Positions 6,762 through 14,234 of a stretch of 16,363 bases of DNA are shown one piece after another. The position numbers and the translations under genes were made by a program. A model generated the notes under the pieces. The model had not been told where the DNA came from. It worked only from the letters and a program-made list of their open reading frames with translations, and did no database searches. Source of the stretch: Pseudomonadota bacterium (GTDB taxonomy: Bacteria > Pseudomonadota > Alphaproteobacteria > Rhizobiales > Rhizobiaceae); contig JAEWPB010000128.1 in NCBI GenBank assembly GCA_023399465.1, forward strand, positions 1-16,363, written 5' to 3'. Each line of letters starts with the position of its first letter. The first letter of the stretch is position 1.

Positions 6762-8662
6762 TCCGGTCCTTTCAGGGATACTATGAAGCGCGTGCCATCA
6801 GGACCGGTATCGAGCACGGCAATGCTGGCGCCGAAATCCTTGACGATGTTGTAGGAAATGGAAAGGCCGAGGCCAAGGCCGGCCCCGACCGGCTTGGTGG
6901 TGAAGAACGGGTCGAAAACCGCGTCGAGATCCTGCGCCTTGATGCCGCTGCCGGTATCGCCGACGACCAGCGTCGCGCCCTCCGCGGTCCCTTCAACGGT
7001 GACCGCCACTTCGCGCACCGCGCGTCCTTTGACCGCATCGAGCGCGTTCGCAACGAGGTTGACCGCCACCTGCTCCAGGCGGATGGGCTCGGCCATGACC
7101 TCCACTGCTTCCTCGGGCGATTTAAGCTTGAGGATCACCTTTTCGTCATCGAAGCGATGCTCGAGGAGACTGATCGCCTCGCGGACCGCGTCGCAGAGAT
7201 TGACCGGCTGAAGGTTCGCATCCGGGCGGCGCGCAAAACGCCTAATATGGCTGATCTGGCTGGCCATGCGCGCGGTCAGGGAGCCGATCTTTTCGAGATT
7301 GACGAGGGCCTGCTCGCCCTTGCCGCGCGATATCAGCGTCGATCCGCTGTGGATGTGGGCGCGAATGGCCGCCAGCGGCTGATTGAGTTCGTGGCCGATC
7401 CCGGCCGCCATCTGCCCCAGTGCCGCGAGCTTGGCAGACTGGACGAGCTCACCCTGGGTCTGCCGGAAGAGCGCCAGCGCCCGGGCCAGATCGCCGAGTT
7501 CGTCGGCGCTGTCGGCAGGAATGGCGACGGCCGAACGCCCCTCGCTGATCGCTCCGGCGGCTTCTGCCAACTGCCGCACGCGCCCGAGAAGACTGCGATG
7601 CACGTAAAAAATCCCGATCATGAGCGCTAGCGTCACCGACAACAGCGCGATCGCCGCCAGCAGCTTGCGCCCATTGTCGATCGCGGCGCTGGCACGGCCC
7701 GATGCGGCGTTCGCGCTCGCCTCGATCGCCACGACCTCGGCTTCGATCATCCGTCCGAGTTCGACGACGAGACGGGCGTTTTCGGCGGCCACTTCGGCGA
7801 GCCGGCCGGCCTCGCGCATCTCCGACCGCTTGCGGTTCGGCGTGCCCGTCACCTGGTTCGACTGCTGCAGGATGCGTCGCGCCAACTGCCGCACGGTGAT
7901 GCTGTCCGGCCAGTCGTCGAGCATGACCAGACGGGCGGCGAGATCGTCGGCGCTGTCCCCGAGAAAGGCATTGGCCTCCTGCAGTTCCTCGGTCGTGGTC
8001 GCATTGACCAGCCGGGCGATAAGGCCCGTGGCCAGATTGGCCTGGGCGACGACGGTCAGCAGCGCCTCGCTCTTGCGCTGTTCTTCGAGCACGGCCGCGC
8101 CGCGACCGTTGCGGGTCTCTGCCTCCATGTTGAAGCGGATGTCGTCGACGAGCGGATCGGCCTCGTCGATGAGATCGGCCTGGACCCAGCGCAGTTCCTC
8201 GACATCCGCCCGCATCGCCTCGTTGAGCGTGAAACGCTTTCCGGCGGCAAGGTCGATCTGCGCGAGGTTGCTGCTGATCGTCCGCGCAAGCGGCAGCATG
8301 TCTCCGGCCTTCGCTGTCGAATGGTTGGCCTCAAGCAGCGTCTCGAGGACGCGCAGCCGCTCCGTGTAGATGCGGCGGGTTTCCTGGAATTCCGCCCGGG
8401 TTTCGGCGCTGGTCAACGCCGCCGTCACCTCGCCGATATCGGCTCCCGCCTTCGACAGCCGTGATGCGAAGGCGAGCTGCGGCATCTGGTTTTCCGCGAT
8501 TCGGGACAACTCGCCGGAAAGCCGCTCATAGGACAGCCAGCCGACGACGCAGGCTCCGACCGCCAGCCCGACGATAGCGACGAAAGAAGCGCCCAGTCGG
8601 GCACCGATACCGAACCGCCACCGCCGCGACGGCCTGTCACCCCTTGCCTTGATGCCGTTCAT
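6758..8662 (-). CDS. Membrane sensor histidine kinase (PgtB/DctB-like, HAMP-HisKA-HATPase)
   Basis: The 634-residue protein has TM1 at about 24-44, a large mainly helical periplasmic region (about 45-333), TM2 at about 334-354, a HAMP linker (355-407) and a kinase core. The H-box GIGHELNQPLAAI has phospho-His424, the N-box NLVANALDAV has Asn539, the G1 box is GDTGSGI (568-574) and the G2 region is FFTTKPVGAGLGLGLSI. The H-box style is that of the DctB/NtrB group, which pairs with sigma-54 regulators. The ATG at 8662 is chosen because it overlaps the stop of the sensory binding-protein gene (ATGA, 8659-8662); a longer reading frame to 8956 is antisense-like and lacks family similarity. The periplasmic domain carries no PAS/Cache-like sequence I recognise, which fits sensing through the partner binding protein encoded just upstream, as in PgtBC or HptSA. 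That pairing is inferred from gene order and coupling. Confidence 0.93.
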   Translation of the reverse strand: MNGIKARGDRPSRRWRFGIGARLGASFVAIVGLAVGACVVGWLSYERLSGELSRIAENQMPQLAFASRLSKAGADIGEVTAALTSAETRAEFQETRRIYTERLRVLETLLEANHSTAKAGDMLPLARTISSNLAQIDLAAGKRFTLNEAMRADVEELRWVQADLIDEADPLVDDIRFNMEAETRNGRGAAVLEEQRKSEALLTVVAQANLATGLIARLVNATTTEELQEANAFLGDSADDLAARLVMLDDWPDSITVRQLARRILQQSNQVTGTPNRKRSEMREAGRLAEVAAENARLVVELGRMIEAEVVAIEASANAASGRASAAIDNGRKLLAAIALLSVTLALMIGIFYVHRSLLGRVRQLAEAAGAISEGRSAVAIPADSADELGDLARALALFRQTQGELVQSAKLAALGQMAAGIGHELNQPLAAIRAHIHSGSTLISRGKGEQALVNLEKIGSLTARMASQISHIRRFARRPDANLQPVNLCDAVREAISLLEHRFDDEKVILKLKSPEEAVEVMAEPIRLEQVAVNLVANALDAVKGRAVREVAVTVEGTAEGATLVVGDTGSGIKAQDLDAVFDPFFTTKPVGAGLGLGLSISYNIVKDFGASIAVLDTGPDGTRFIVSLKGPE

Positions 8663-10014
8663 CGCAGCTTCCCGCCCAACTGTTCCCGGGCCGTGTCGGC
8701 GGCGACGGCGAGAAGCAGCGATTCCACGGTCGCCAGATTGTATTCCCCGGTGCTGCGCAGATCGCGCGCGAACCGGCTCTGCCTGGCGGTGCGCGCAACG
8801 CCGCGCGGCCATTCCGCCTTCAGTTCCTCGTCCAGCATGCTGGCTTCGCGTGCCGACAGCGGCGGGGTTGCGAGCAGGCGGCGCGCCCGCGCAAGCGCGC
8901 TCAGCTTGTCCGGCGCATCGAAATTCATCGCTTCCAGTTCCGTCAGCCGCCGCCACAACCGGGCAAGCGTCGCCCGGCGGCGGACGATGTAGTCGTCGAA
9001 GATCAGATTGACGAGGCCGTAGCGCTCCGCCGAAAGCTGCGGATCGAACCCGCCCGACTTCAACAGGCTGCCGTGATCCGATCCGGGCAGCAAGCCGTCG
9101 TTCAGCCCGGCGCGAACGGGAATGCGGTCGACCGCGGGATGCAGCAGGATCCTCTGCCCCTCCTCCGAGAGCAGGAAATCGACGAACCGTTCGGCAGCGG
9201 GGACATTCCTCGCCCGCGACAGGATGCCGATGCTGGCCGGGACATAGACGGCGTCAGGCGGTAGCACGAAGACATTGCCGGCACCGGCTGCACCGGGCGA
9301 GCGCGCCAGGAAATCGATGGTGACGCCGATGCCGAAGCGCCGTTGTGCGACGCCGGAGGCGACGCCGAAGCTTCGCGCCGTCACCGTCGACAGGTTGCCG
9401 CCCAGTTGCGACAGCATCGCCCAGCCCTTTTCCCAGCCATAGGTCTGCAGCAGCACCTCGACGATCAGATGGGTGGTGCCCGAGCGCGACGGCGAGGTGA
9501 TGCCGATATGCCCGGAATAGACCGGCTTCAGCAGATCCTGCCAGTTGCTCGGCACCGGCAGGTGATACTGTGCGAGATAGGCCGGATTGTAGACAATGCC
9601 GTAGCCGGACAGCGCGAAGCCGAGATAGTAGCCGTCCGGATCGTCGACGGGATAGCCGAATACATGGGACCTTGCGCCGGTGGCCCGGCGGGTGATCGGC
9701 CGCAACTCGCCCTTTCGCTTCAGCAATTCGAAGGCGTCCGTCGCCGACGCCCAGAAGATGTCGGCGGCGATCTGCGGCTTTTCCATGATGAAGCGGCTGG
9801 CGCTTGCAGTATTGCGCTGGACAATCGATACGCGGATGTCGGGGTTGCGCGCTTCAAAGGCCAAGCGGAACGGCTCGAAGAAGGACGACGGATATGAGGT
9901 GACGACGGAAAGATTGCCGCGCTCCGCCGCCACGGCCGCTGCACCGCCAATCGCAAGACAGATGACGACCAGCGGCAGTACAACCGCATAACTGACAAAC
10001 CGGTGCCTGATCAA
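8659..10014 (-). CDS. Sensory periplasmic binding protein (PgtC/HptA-like), TTG start
   Basis: The 451-residue protein has an N-terminal signal peptide (hydrophobic core about 9-24, AVAAE cleavage region near 30) and a type-2 solute-binding fold. It shares many blocks with the importer's binding protein at 3945-5264: VVTSY, DIFWASATDAFE, YPVDDPDGYYLGFALSGYG, SRSGTTHL, GWEKGW, GGNL and RSFGV. There is no ABC permease beside it. It is instead the first gene of a three-gene operon with kinase and regulator, overlapping the kinase by ATGA. This is the PgtC (Salmonella) or HptA (Staphylococcus) arrangement, in which the binding protein presents ligand to the kinase. The only possible start is TTG at 10014: an in-frame stop lies seven codons upstream, no ATG or GTG follows before the hydrophobic core, and TAGGAG lies 4 bases before the TTG. 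The weak start suits low expression of a sensor. Confidence 0.88.
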   Translation of the reverse strand: MIRHRFVSYAVVLPLVVICLAIGGAAAVAAERGNLSVVTSYPSSFFEPFRLAFEARNPDIRVSIVQRNTASASRFIMEKPQIAADIFWASATDAFELLKRKGELRPITRRATGARSHVFGYPVDDPDGYYLGFALSGYGIVYNPAYLAQYHLPVPSNWQDLLKPVYSGHIGITSPSRSGTTHLIVEVLLQTYGWEKGWAMLSQLGGNLSTVTARSFGVASGVAQRRFGIGVTIDFLARSPGAAGAGNVFVLPPDAVYVPASIGILSRARNVPAAERFVDFLLSEEGQRILLHPAVDRIPVRAGLNDGLLPGSDHGSLLKSGGFDPQLSAERYGLVNLIFDDYIVRRRATLARLWRRLTELEAMNFDAPDKLSALARARRLLATPPLSAREASMLDEELKAEWPRGVARTARQSRFARDLRSTGEYNLATVESLLLAVAADTAREQLGGKLR

Positions 10015-10173
10015 AACGCTCCTACCGCGCTACCCGCCCGTCTTCTCGACGATGGTGGTTTCGCGGCCCCCTCCGATTGATTTGATCCGGTTAGCACGCC
10101 AGCGCGTCCGGGGCCACTGCCAAGGCGCCCCCGTTAGCGTTAGGCCGCGACTGTTGCAGCGAGGACTGCCCCC
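10015..10173. other. Leader region of the sensory operon / gap after the SDR gene
   Basis: This 159-base gap on the minus strand lies between the stop of the extended SDR and the TTG start of the sensory binding protein. It should hold the promoter of the sensory operon. It holds a GC-rich imperfect stem (GGGGC 10110-10114 with GCCCC 10127-10131) that lacks a following T run, and two GTTAGC copies 43 bases apart. I found no convincing sigma-70 or sigma-54 promoter and no copy of the enhancer repeat seen at 5377-5432, so autoregulation by the response regulator is not supported here. Confidence 0.35.
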
Positions 10174-11073
10174 TCAAACTGCATCCGGCACATACTGCCG
10201 CCAGCTATGCTGGCAGCTGAAACCGAGCACGTGCCGCGCCTTCTGGTTCGACAGCAGCGTTTCGTATTCGCCGAGTTCGCGCTTCAGCGGGACGCCGGGA
10301 TAGAACCGGTCGATCAGTTCCTTCGTCGGCAGGTTCGAGGACGTATCGTCGTTCGCCGCATTGAAGATCTGGAAGCCGAGGCCGTCCTTCTCGATCGCCA
10401 GATCGGTGATCTGGCCGAGATCGCGGGCATCGATGTAGCTCCAGGCGATCCGTTTGCGGAACCCGGGGTCGGCGAACCATTTCGGAAACAGCGCGTATTC
10501 GTGCGGCTCGATGACGTTGCCGATCCGCAGCGCGTAGATGTCGAAGCCGCTGCGCAACGCAAAGGCACGGGCGGTGCGCTCGTTGACGACCTTCGACAGC
10601 GCGTAGCTGTCCATCGGGTCGACGTCGTATTCCTCATCGAGGGGGAAGTAGAGCGGGCTCGACGGCTCATTGGCGAAAACCAACCCATAGGTCGTCTCGC
10701 TTGAGGCGATGACGATCTTGCGGATGCCGAGCTTCACCGCCGCCTCGATCACATTATAGGTTCCGAGCGCATTGACGCGGAACAGCTCGTTGTCAGGGGC
10801 GATCATGATCCGCGGGATGGCGGCGAAATGAACGACCGCGTCGACCGGCTGCGGCCGCAGCGACGGATCGAACTCATGCAGCCCCATGTAGCTCGACAGC
10901 GCATTGAAGACCTGGCCGCTGTCGGTGATGTCCGTGATCAGCGTCCGGACCTTGGGGTTGTCCAGCGGCTTCGTGTCGAGATTGAGCACCTGATGCCCCT
11001 GCTCGACGAGATATTGCACGACGTGACGACCCGCCTTGCCGCTGCCGCCGGTGAACATGATCCTCTTTGCCAT
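10174..11073 (-). CDS. NAD(P)-dependent extended SDR (epimerase/dehydratase-like dehydrogenase)
   Basis: The 299-residue cytoplasmic enzyme has a nucleotide-binding FTGGSGKAG (7-15), the NAD-side HFAAIP segment, the catalytic Ser region IASSETTYG (about 122-130) and Tyr157-x-x-x-Lys161 in YALSK. It is therefore a complete extended short-chain dehydrogenase. Members oxidise sugars or sugar acids (for example uronate dehydrogenase) or epimerise nucleotide sugars. Size and lack of a nucleotide-sugar pathway nearby favour a free-sugar dehydrogenase, but the substrate is unknown. The ATG at 11073 has a GGGAGGA ribosome site 4-5 bases upstream and starts exactly at the Rossmann strand; the reading frame extends further but without a family match. 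It is divergent from the beta-hydroxyacid dehydrogenase, sharing a 112-base control region, so the two are probably co-regulated. It lies upstream of the sensory operon on the same strand, but the 159-base gap argues against belonging to it. Confidence 0.88.
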   Translation of the reverse strand: MAKRIMFTGGSGKAGRHVVQYLVEQGHQVLNLDTKPLDNPKVRTLITDITDSGQVFNALSSYMGLHEFDPSLRPQPVDAVVHFAAIPRIMIAPDNELFRVNALGTYNVIEAAVKLGIRKIVIASSETTYGLVFANEPSSPLYFPLDEEYDVDPMDSYALSKVVNERTARAFALRSGFDIYALRIGNVIEPHEYALFPKWFADPGFRKRIAWSYIDARDLGQITDLAIEKDGLGFQIFNAANDDTSSNLPTKELIDRFYPGVPLKRELGEYETLLSNQKARHVLGFSCQHSWRQYVPDAV

Positions 11074-11185
11074 TTCGTCCTCCCGCATCGAGGCGAACAT
11101 TCCGCGATTGCCAAGCGAGCGGAAACGCGAAATCCTGCCCGACGACCAGCCAAACCCCGCAACAGAGCGCCAGGGAATAGAGAAG
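11074..11185. promoter_or_regulatory. Divergent control region between SDR and beta-hydroxyacid dehydrogenase genes
   Basis: These 112 bases must drive both divergent genes. A short inverted repeat TTCCGC (11100-11105) and GCGGAA (11119-11124) with a 13-base spacer is a possible operator. No clear -35/-10 pair could be chosen for either direction. The role is inferred from the divergent layout. Confidence 0.4.
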
Positions 11186-12127
11186 ATGATTACGCCCCCC
11201 GAAGCAAGTGAAGAAATCGGCTTCATCGGCCTTGGCCTGATGGGTCACGGCATCGCCAGTAACATCGTCGACAAGGGTTATCCGCTGACCTTTCTCGGCC
11301 GGAGGAACCGCGCCACCGCCGACGACATGCTCGCCCGGGGCGCGAAGGAAGCGTCCACACCCGCCGAAGTCGCGGCAAACTCGACGATCATATTCCTCTG
11401 CGTTACCGGTTCGCGCGAAGTCGAGGCGATCGTCCGCGGGCCTGACGGGTTGAAGAGCGGATTGAAGCCGGGCTCCGTCGTTGTCGATTGTTCGACCTCC
11501 GATCCCAACTCGACCGTCGCACTTGCGGCGGAACTCGCGGTAATCGGTGTCGACTTCGTCGACGCGCCACTCGGCCGCACGCCCAAGGAAGCCTGGGCCG
11601 GCACGCTCGACACCATGGTCGGTGCCTCCGACGCCGTCTTCGCGCGCCTCAAACCGGTACTCGACACCTGGGCGGGCCGCGTCGTCCACATCGGCGCCAC
11701 CGGCGACGGCCATCGCATGAAGCTCCTCAACAATTTCCTGTCGCTCGGCTACGCCGCGCTCTACTCCGAGGCCCTGGCATTGGCGCAGAAGGTGGGCATT
11801 TCACCCGAACGCTTCGACAGCGTCATTCGCAACGGCCGGATGGATTGCGGCTTCTACCAGACCTTCATGAAATGGACGCTGGAGGGTGACCGCGATGCCC
11901 ACAGGTTCACCATCGCCAATGCATTGAAGGATCTGACCTATCTCGAAGCGATGGCCGATGCGGCGGGTGTCGCCAATCCGCTCGGCAACGCGGCCAAGAA
12001 TTCGTTTGTCGGGCTCGCCGCCATAGGTGGTTCCGAACAGTACATTCCGATGCTCGCAACCCATATCGGCAGGATCAACGGCGTCGACCTGACCCCGCCG
12101 GAAAGTCCGGAAAACGATCCGGCCTGA
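11186..12127 (+). CDS. Beta-hydroxyacid dehydrogenase (3-hydroxyisobutyrate dehydrogenase / tartronate semialdehyde reductase family)
   Basis: The 313-residue protein has an N-terminal Rossmann domain with IGFIGLGLMGHGIA (GLGLMG at 15-20) and an all-helical C-terminal half. Its catalytic Lys179 lies in GHRMKLLNNF, followed by the conserved Asn pair. The family reduces or oxidises beta-hydroxyacids such as 3-hydroxyisobutyrate, tartronate semialdehyde or related sugar-acid breakdown products with NAD(P). The substrate-binding motif, usually DAPVSGG, here reads DAPLGRTPKEA, so the Ser-Gly-Gly is replaced and the substrate probably differs from the classical members. The ATG at 11186 lies just before the Rossmann strand, with a purine-rich AGGGAATAGAGAAG ahead. 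The reading frame extends further upstream, but that part runs into the divergent SDR. It is the only gene of this orientation before a strong terminator. With two SDR enzymes and a sugar importer nearby it probably acts in a sugar-acid oxidation route. Confidence 0.9.
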   Translation: MITPPEASEEIGFIGLGLMGHGIASNIVDKGYPLTFLGRRNRATADDMLARGAKEASTPAEVAANSTIIFLCVTGSREVEAIVRGPDGLKSGLKPGSVVVDCSTSDPNSTVALAAELAVIGVDFVDAPLGRTPKEAWAGTLDTMVGASDAVFARLKPVLDTWAGRVVHIGATGDGHRMKLLNNFLSLGYAALYSEALALAQKVGISPERFDSVIRNGRMDCGFYQTFMKWTLEGDRDAHRFTIANALKDLTYLEAMADAAGVANPLGNAAKNSFVGLAAIGGSEQYIPMLATHIGRINGVDLTPPESPENDPA

Positions 12128-12141
12128 AACCGGCAAATACA

Positions 12142-12173
12142 CGGCGGAGCGCCCGGCGACGAGCGCTCCGCCG
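12142..12173. terminator. Bidirectional hairpin terminator between convergent genes
   Basis: A perfect 11-bp stem, CGGCGGAGCGC (12142-12152) with GCGCTCCGCCG (12163-12173), surrounds a 10-base loop. It is followed by AAATTT on the plus strand. It lies 15 bases after the stop of the beta-hydroxyacid dehydrogenase and 5 bases before the stop of the convergent binding-protein gene, so it can serve both. The T run is short (three), so efficiency is uncertain. Confidence 0.8.
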
Positions 12174-12178
12174 AAATT

Positions 12179-13165
12179 TCACTTCTGGATGCAGGTATCG
12201 ACCGTGTCCTTGGTGCATTCGTCGAGCCCTGTGAAAACAGGATCCGGAACCGGCTTGCCGGCGATGAGATCGAGCATCACCGACGGCGCCTTGTAGCCCA
12301 TCTCGAACGGTCTCTGCCCGACGAGCGCCGTTACCAGACCTTCGCGGGCGATCGCCACTTCGTCGCCGATGGTATCGGCTGCTCCGATGACGAACTCGTT
12401 GCTGGCGATCTTGTCGGCCATCGGCCTGAACAGGTCGCGATAGGGCTGCGGCGCTCCGAACAGCGGCCAGCCGCCCATGATGCCGAAGGCATCGAGGTCG
12501 GGATTGGCGGCAAGAATATCGGTCATGGCCTGCACGCCCTTGGCGCCATCGTCATTGGTGAAGACGGGGCATCCCTCGACCTCCGTCCAGCCGCCCTCGC
12601 CCTTCAGCTGGATGAGACCCTGCTGGCCGGTCAGCGTATCGCGCATGCCCTGGGCCCTGCGCAGGATGTTGTCGGCGCCGGGATTGCCTTCGATCGTGCA
12701 GATCTTGCCGCCATTCGGCTTGGCCTTCTTGATGTATTCGCCGATCCGCGCGCCCATCAGGTAGTTGTCGGTTCCGAGATAGGTCTTGCGCAGCATCGAA
12801 TCCTCGCTGGCGAGATCGGCGTCGAGGGTCATGACCGGCACCTGCGGATTGGCAGTCTTCAGGGTCTGCGCGATCAGCTTGGCATTGGACGGCGAGATGG
12901 CGATGGCGGCGGTTTCGGCCTTGCCCAGCATGTCCTGGACGATCTGTGCCTCGCCGGCCTCGTCGGATGTCGAGGCCGGGCCAGTATAGAAGCATTCATA
13001 CTCGGAGTCCGGGTTTTCCTTGTTCCATTTCTGGCAACCCTGGTTGATCGCCTCGAAGAACGGGTTGTCGAGACCTTTGACGACGATGACAAGCTGCTTC
13101 TTTGCGAGCGCCTGCCCTGCGGAGAGAGCCAGAACTGAGACTGTCAGCAACAATAACTTTCTCAT
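12179..13165 (-). CDS. Periplasmic sugar-binding protein, RbsB/CUT2 type
   Basis: The 328-residue protein has a signal peptide (MRKLL..., cleavage at ALA-KK near residue 21) and a type-1 periplasmic binding fold. The first mature strand LVIVVKGLDNPFFEAINQG is the typical RbsB opening (K-x-x-x-N-P-F-F). Later IAISPSN, VMTLDAD, YLGTDNYLMGARIGEYI and CTIEGNPGADN follow the family order. These proteins deliver a sugar or polyol to a CUT2 ABC importer, here surely the ATPase and permease at 14428-16209, although they lie on the other strand. Two cysteines close to the C-terminus (ECTKDTVDTC) may form a disulfide. The ATG at 13165 has GGGAGGA 4 bases upstream. A terminator-like hairpin (13181-13206) lies directly upstream, between it and the SDR gene. 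The ligand cannot be deduced. Confidence 0.92.
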   Translation of the reverse strand: MRKLLLLTVSVLALSAGQALAKKQLVIVVKGLDNPFFEAINQGCQKWNKENPDSEYECFYTGPASTSDEAGEAQIVQDMLGKAETAAIAISPSNAKLIAQTLKTANPQVPVMTLDADLASEDSMLRKTYLGTDNYLMGARIGEYIKKAKPNGGKICTIEGNPGADNILRRAQGMRDTLTGQQGLIQLKGEGGWTEVEGCPVFTNDDGAKGVQAMTDILAANPDLDAFGIMGGWPLFGAPQPYRDLFRPMADKIASNEFVIGAADTIGDEVAIAREGLVTALVGQRPFEMGYKAPSVMLDLIAGKPVPDPVFTGLDECTKDTVDTCIQK

Positions 13166-13180
13166 CGATTCCTCCCGTTG

Positions 13181-13206
13181 AAAAAGGCGGGCATGGCGCG
13201 CCCGCC
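13181..13206 (-). terminator. Intrinsic terminator / attenuator just upstream of the sugar-binding-protein gene
   Basis: On the minus strand GGCGGGC and GCCCGCC form a perfect 7-bp stem around a 7-base loop, followed immediately by TTTTT (plus-strand AAAAA at 13181-13185). This is the form of a rho-independent terminator. It starts 6 bases after the SDR stop codon and ends only about 15 bases before the binding-protein ATG, leaving no room for a promoter in between. Transcripts must therefore read through it or be processed there. Confidence 0.75.
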
Positions 13207-13212
13207 GAGCGC

Positions 13213-14193
13213 TCAACCCGGATACCAGACGATGCGAGGATCATCCTCAGAACGCTCGTATTGCCATGCCGAGTCGATCAGCAATTCCAGATCGTATCTT
13301 GGCCGCCAGTCCAAGAGGTACCTGGCCTTGGCGTTGTCCATCCAGTTCGAATGATAGGGGCTTGCAATGGCGACGGAGCCGAGCCCACGGGTGCGAGCGA
13401 GATAGTCGGCGACCTCGCCATAGTCGACGAGCCGGTCCATGGAGATATTGAAGAGCTGTCTCCTGCTCTGCGGATTGTCGATCGCGGCTAGGATCGCCGC
13501 GACAAGATCCTCGACATGCACGAAATTGCGCTTCAGCGGCAGCCCGTCGGCGTCGAGCAGAAGCGGCGCGGTCCCGTCTTCCGCATAGCGGCGCGCGTCC
13601 TCGGCCGGCACCATCGTCTTCCAGTCGGGGCCACCGAAGACATCATCGCCGAACGACAGGCTGAACCTGAAGTCGTCCCTGGCCATGATCCACGGCGCGC
13701 GCAGGCAGCAGACATTGATGTCGTACTGGATGCCGAACTGCGTCACCATCACTTCTTCCAGCACCTTCGACAACGCGTAGCATCCCGGATAGGCGCGATA
13801 GGGCGCGTCCTCGGTGAGTGGCTTGTCGCTGCCGTAGAAGAAATGCCCTATCGCGGCATCGCCGCCGATCAGGATGAGCTGCCGGGCGGTGGCGCTCTGG
13901 CGGAACACTTCCAGCAACCAGAAGAGCCCCTTGACGGTCACGTCCATGATTTCGGCGGGCGTTTCCTTGCAGGTCGCGAGATAAAGGACGTGGGTGACGC
14001 CGGACAGCGCCGCCGCAACGGCTTCGCGATCGGCGATCGACCCGCGTACCACCTCGACGCGATCTGTTTCCTCGCAGACGCGGTTGTGGCACAGCGCCCG
14101 CACCCGCGCATCGGCAAAGCGTGGCTCGCCAAGCAGCCTGGCAATGAAATGCTGCCCGACCTTGCCCGTTGCACCGGTCACAAGGATAAGCAT
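13213..14193 (-). CDS. Extended SDR (NAD-dependent epimerase/dehydratase family), atypical active site
   Basis: The 326-residue protein starts with the Rossmann motif LVTGATGKVGQH (4-15) and has Tyr139-x-x-x-Lys143 in YALSK, so it is an extended short-chain dehydrogenase. The strand that normally carries the catalytic serine (SSxxVYG) reads LIGGDAAIGHFF at about 108-119, so the usual Ser/Thr is missing. Activity may depend on another residue, or the protein may be specialised. It is only distantly similar to the other extended SDR at 10174-11073. The ATG at 14193 sits exactly at the first strand, with GAGAGAGGG just upstream. The gene is first in a minus-strand unit with the sugar-binding-protein gene (47-base gap containing a terminator-like hairpin), and it is divergent from the ATPase gene. 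A role in oxidising or isomerising the imported sugar is likely but not shown. Confidence 0.85.
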   Translation of the reverse strand: MLILVTGATGKVGQHFIARLLGEPRFADARVRALCHNRVCEETDRVEVVRGSIADREAVAAALSGVTHVLYLATCKETPAEIMDVTVKGLFWLLEVFRQSATARQLILIGGDAAIGHFFYGSDKPLTEDAPYRAYPGCYALSKVLEEVMVTQFGIQYDINVCCLRAPWIMARDDFRFSLSFGDDVFGGPDWKTMVPAEDARRYAEDGTAPLLLDADGLPLKRNFVHVEDLVAAILAAIDNPQSRRQLFNISMDRLVDYGEVADYLARTRGLGSVAIASPYHSNWMDNAKARYLLDWRPRYDLELLIDSAWQYERSEDDPRIVWYPG

Positions 14194-14234
14194 GACCCTC
14201 TCTCCGCCCCTGTTGTGGCCACGATTTCAGGTGG

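Noticed and set aside
8663..8956. N-terminal extension of the histidine kinase to an ATG at 8956
   Set aside because: The extra 98 residues overlap the sensory binding-protein gene in another frame and look like shadow sequence. The ATG at 8662 overlaps the preceding stop codon and is followed directly by TM1.
10081..10140. Two GTTAGC copies in the leader of the sensory operon
   Set aside because: Six-base repeats 43 bases apart are expected by chance at this scale, and no extended similarity surrounds them.
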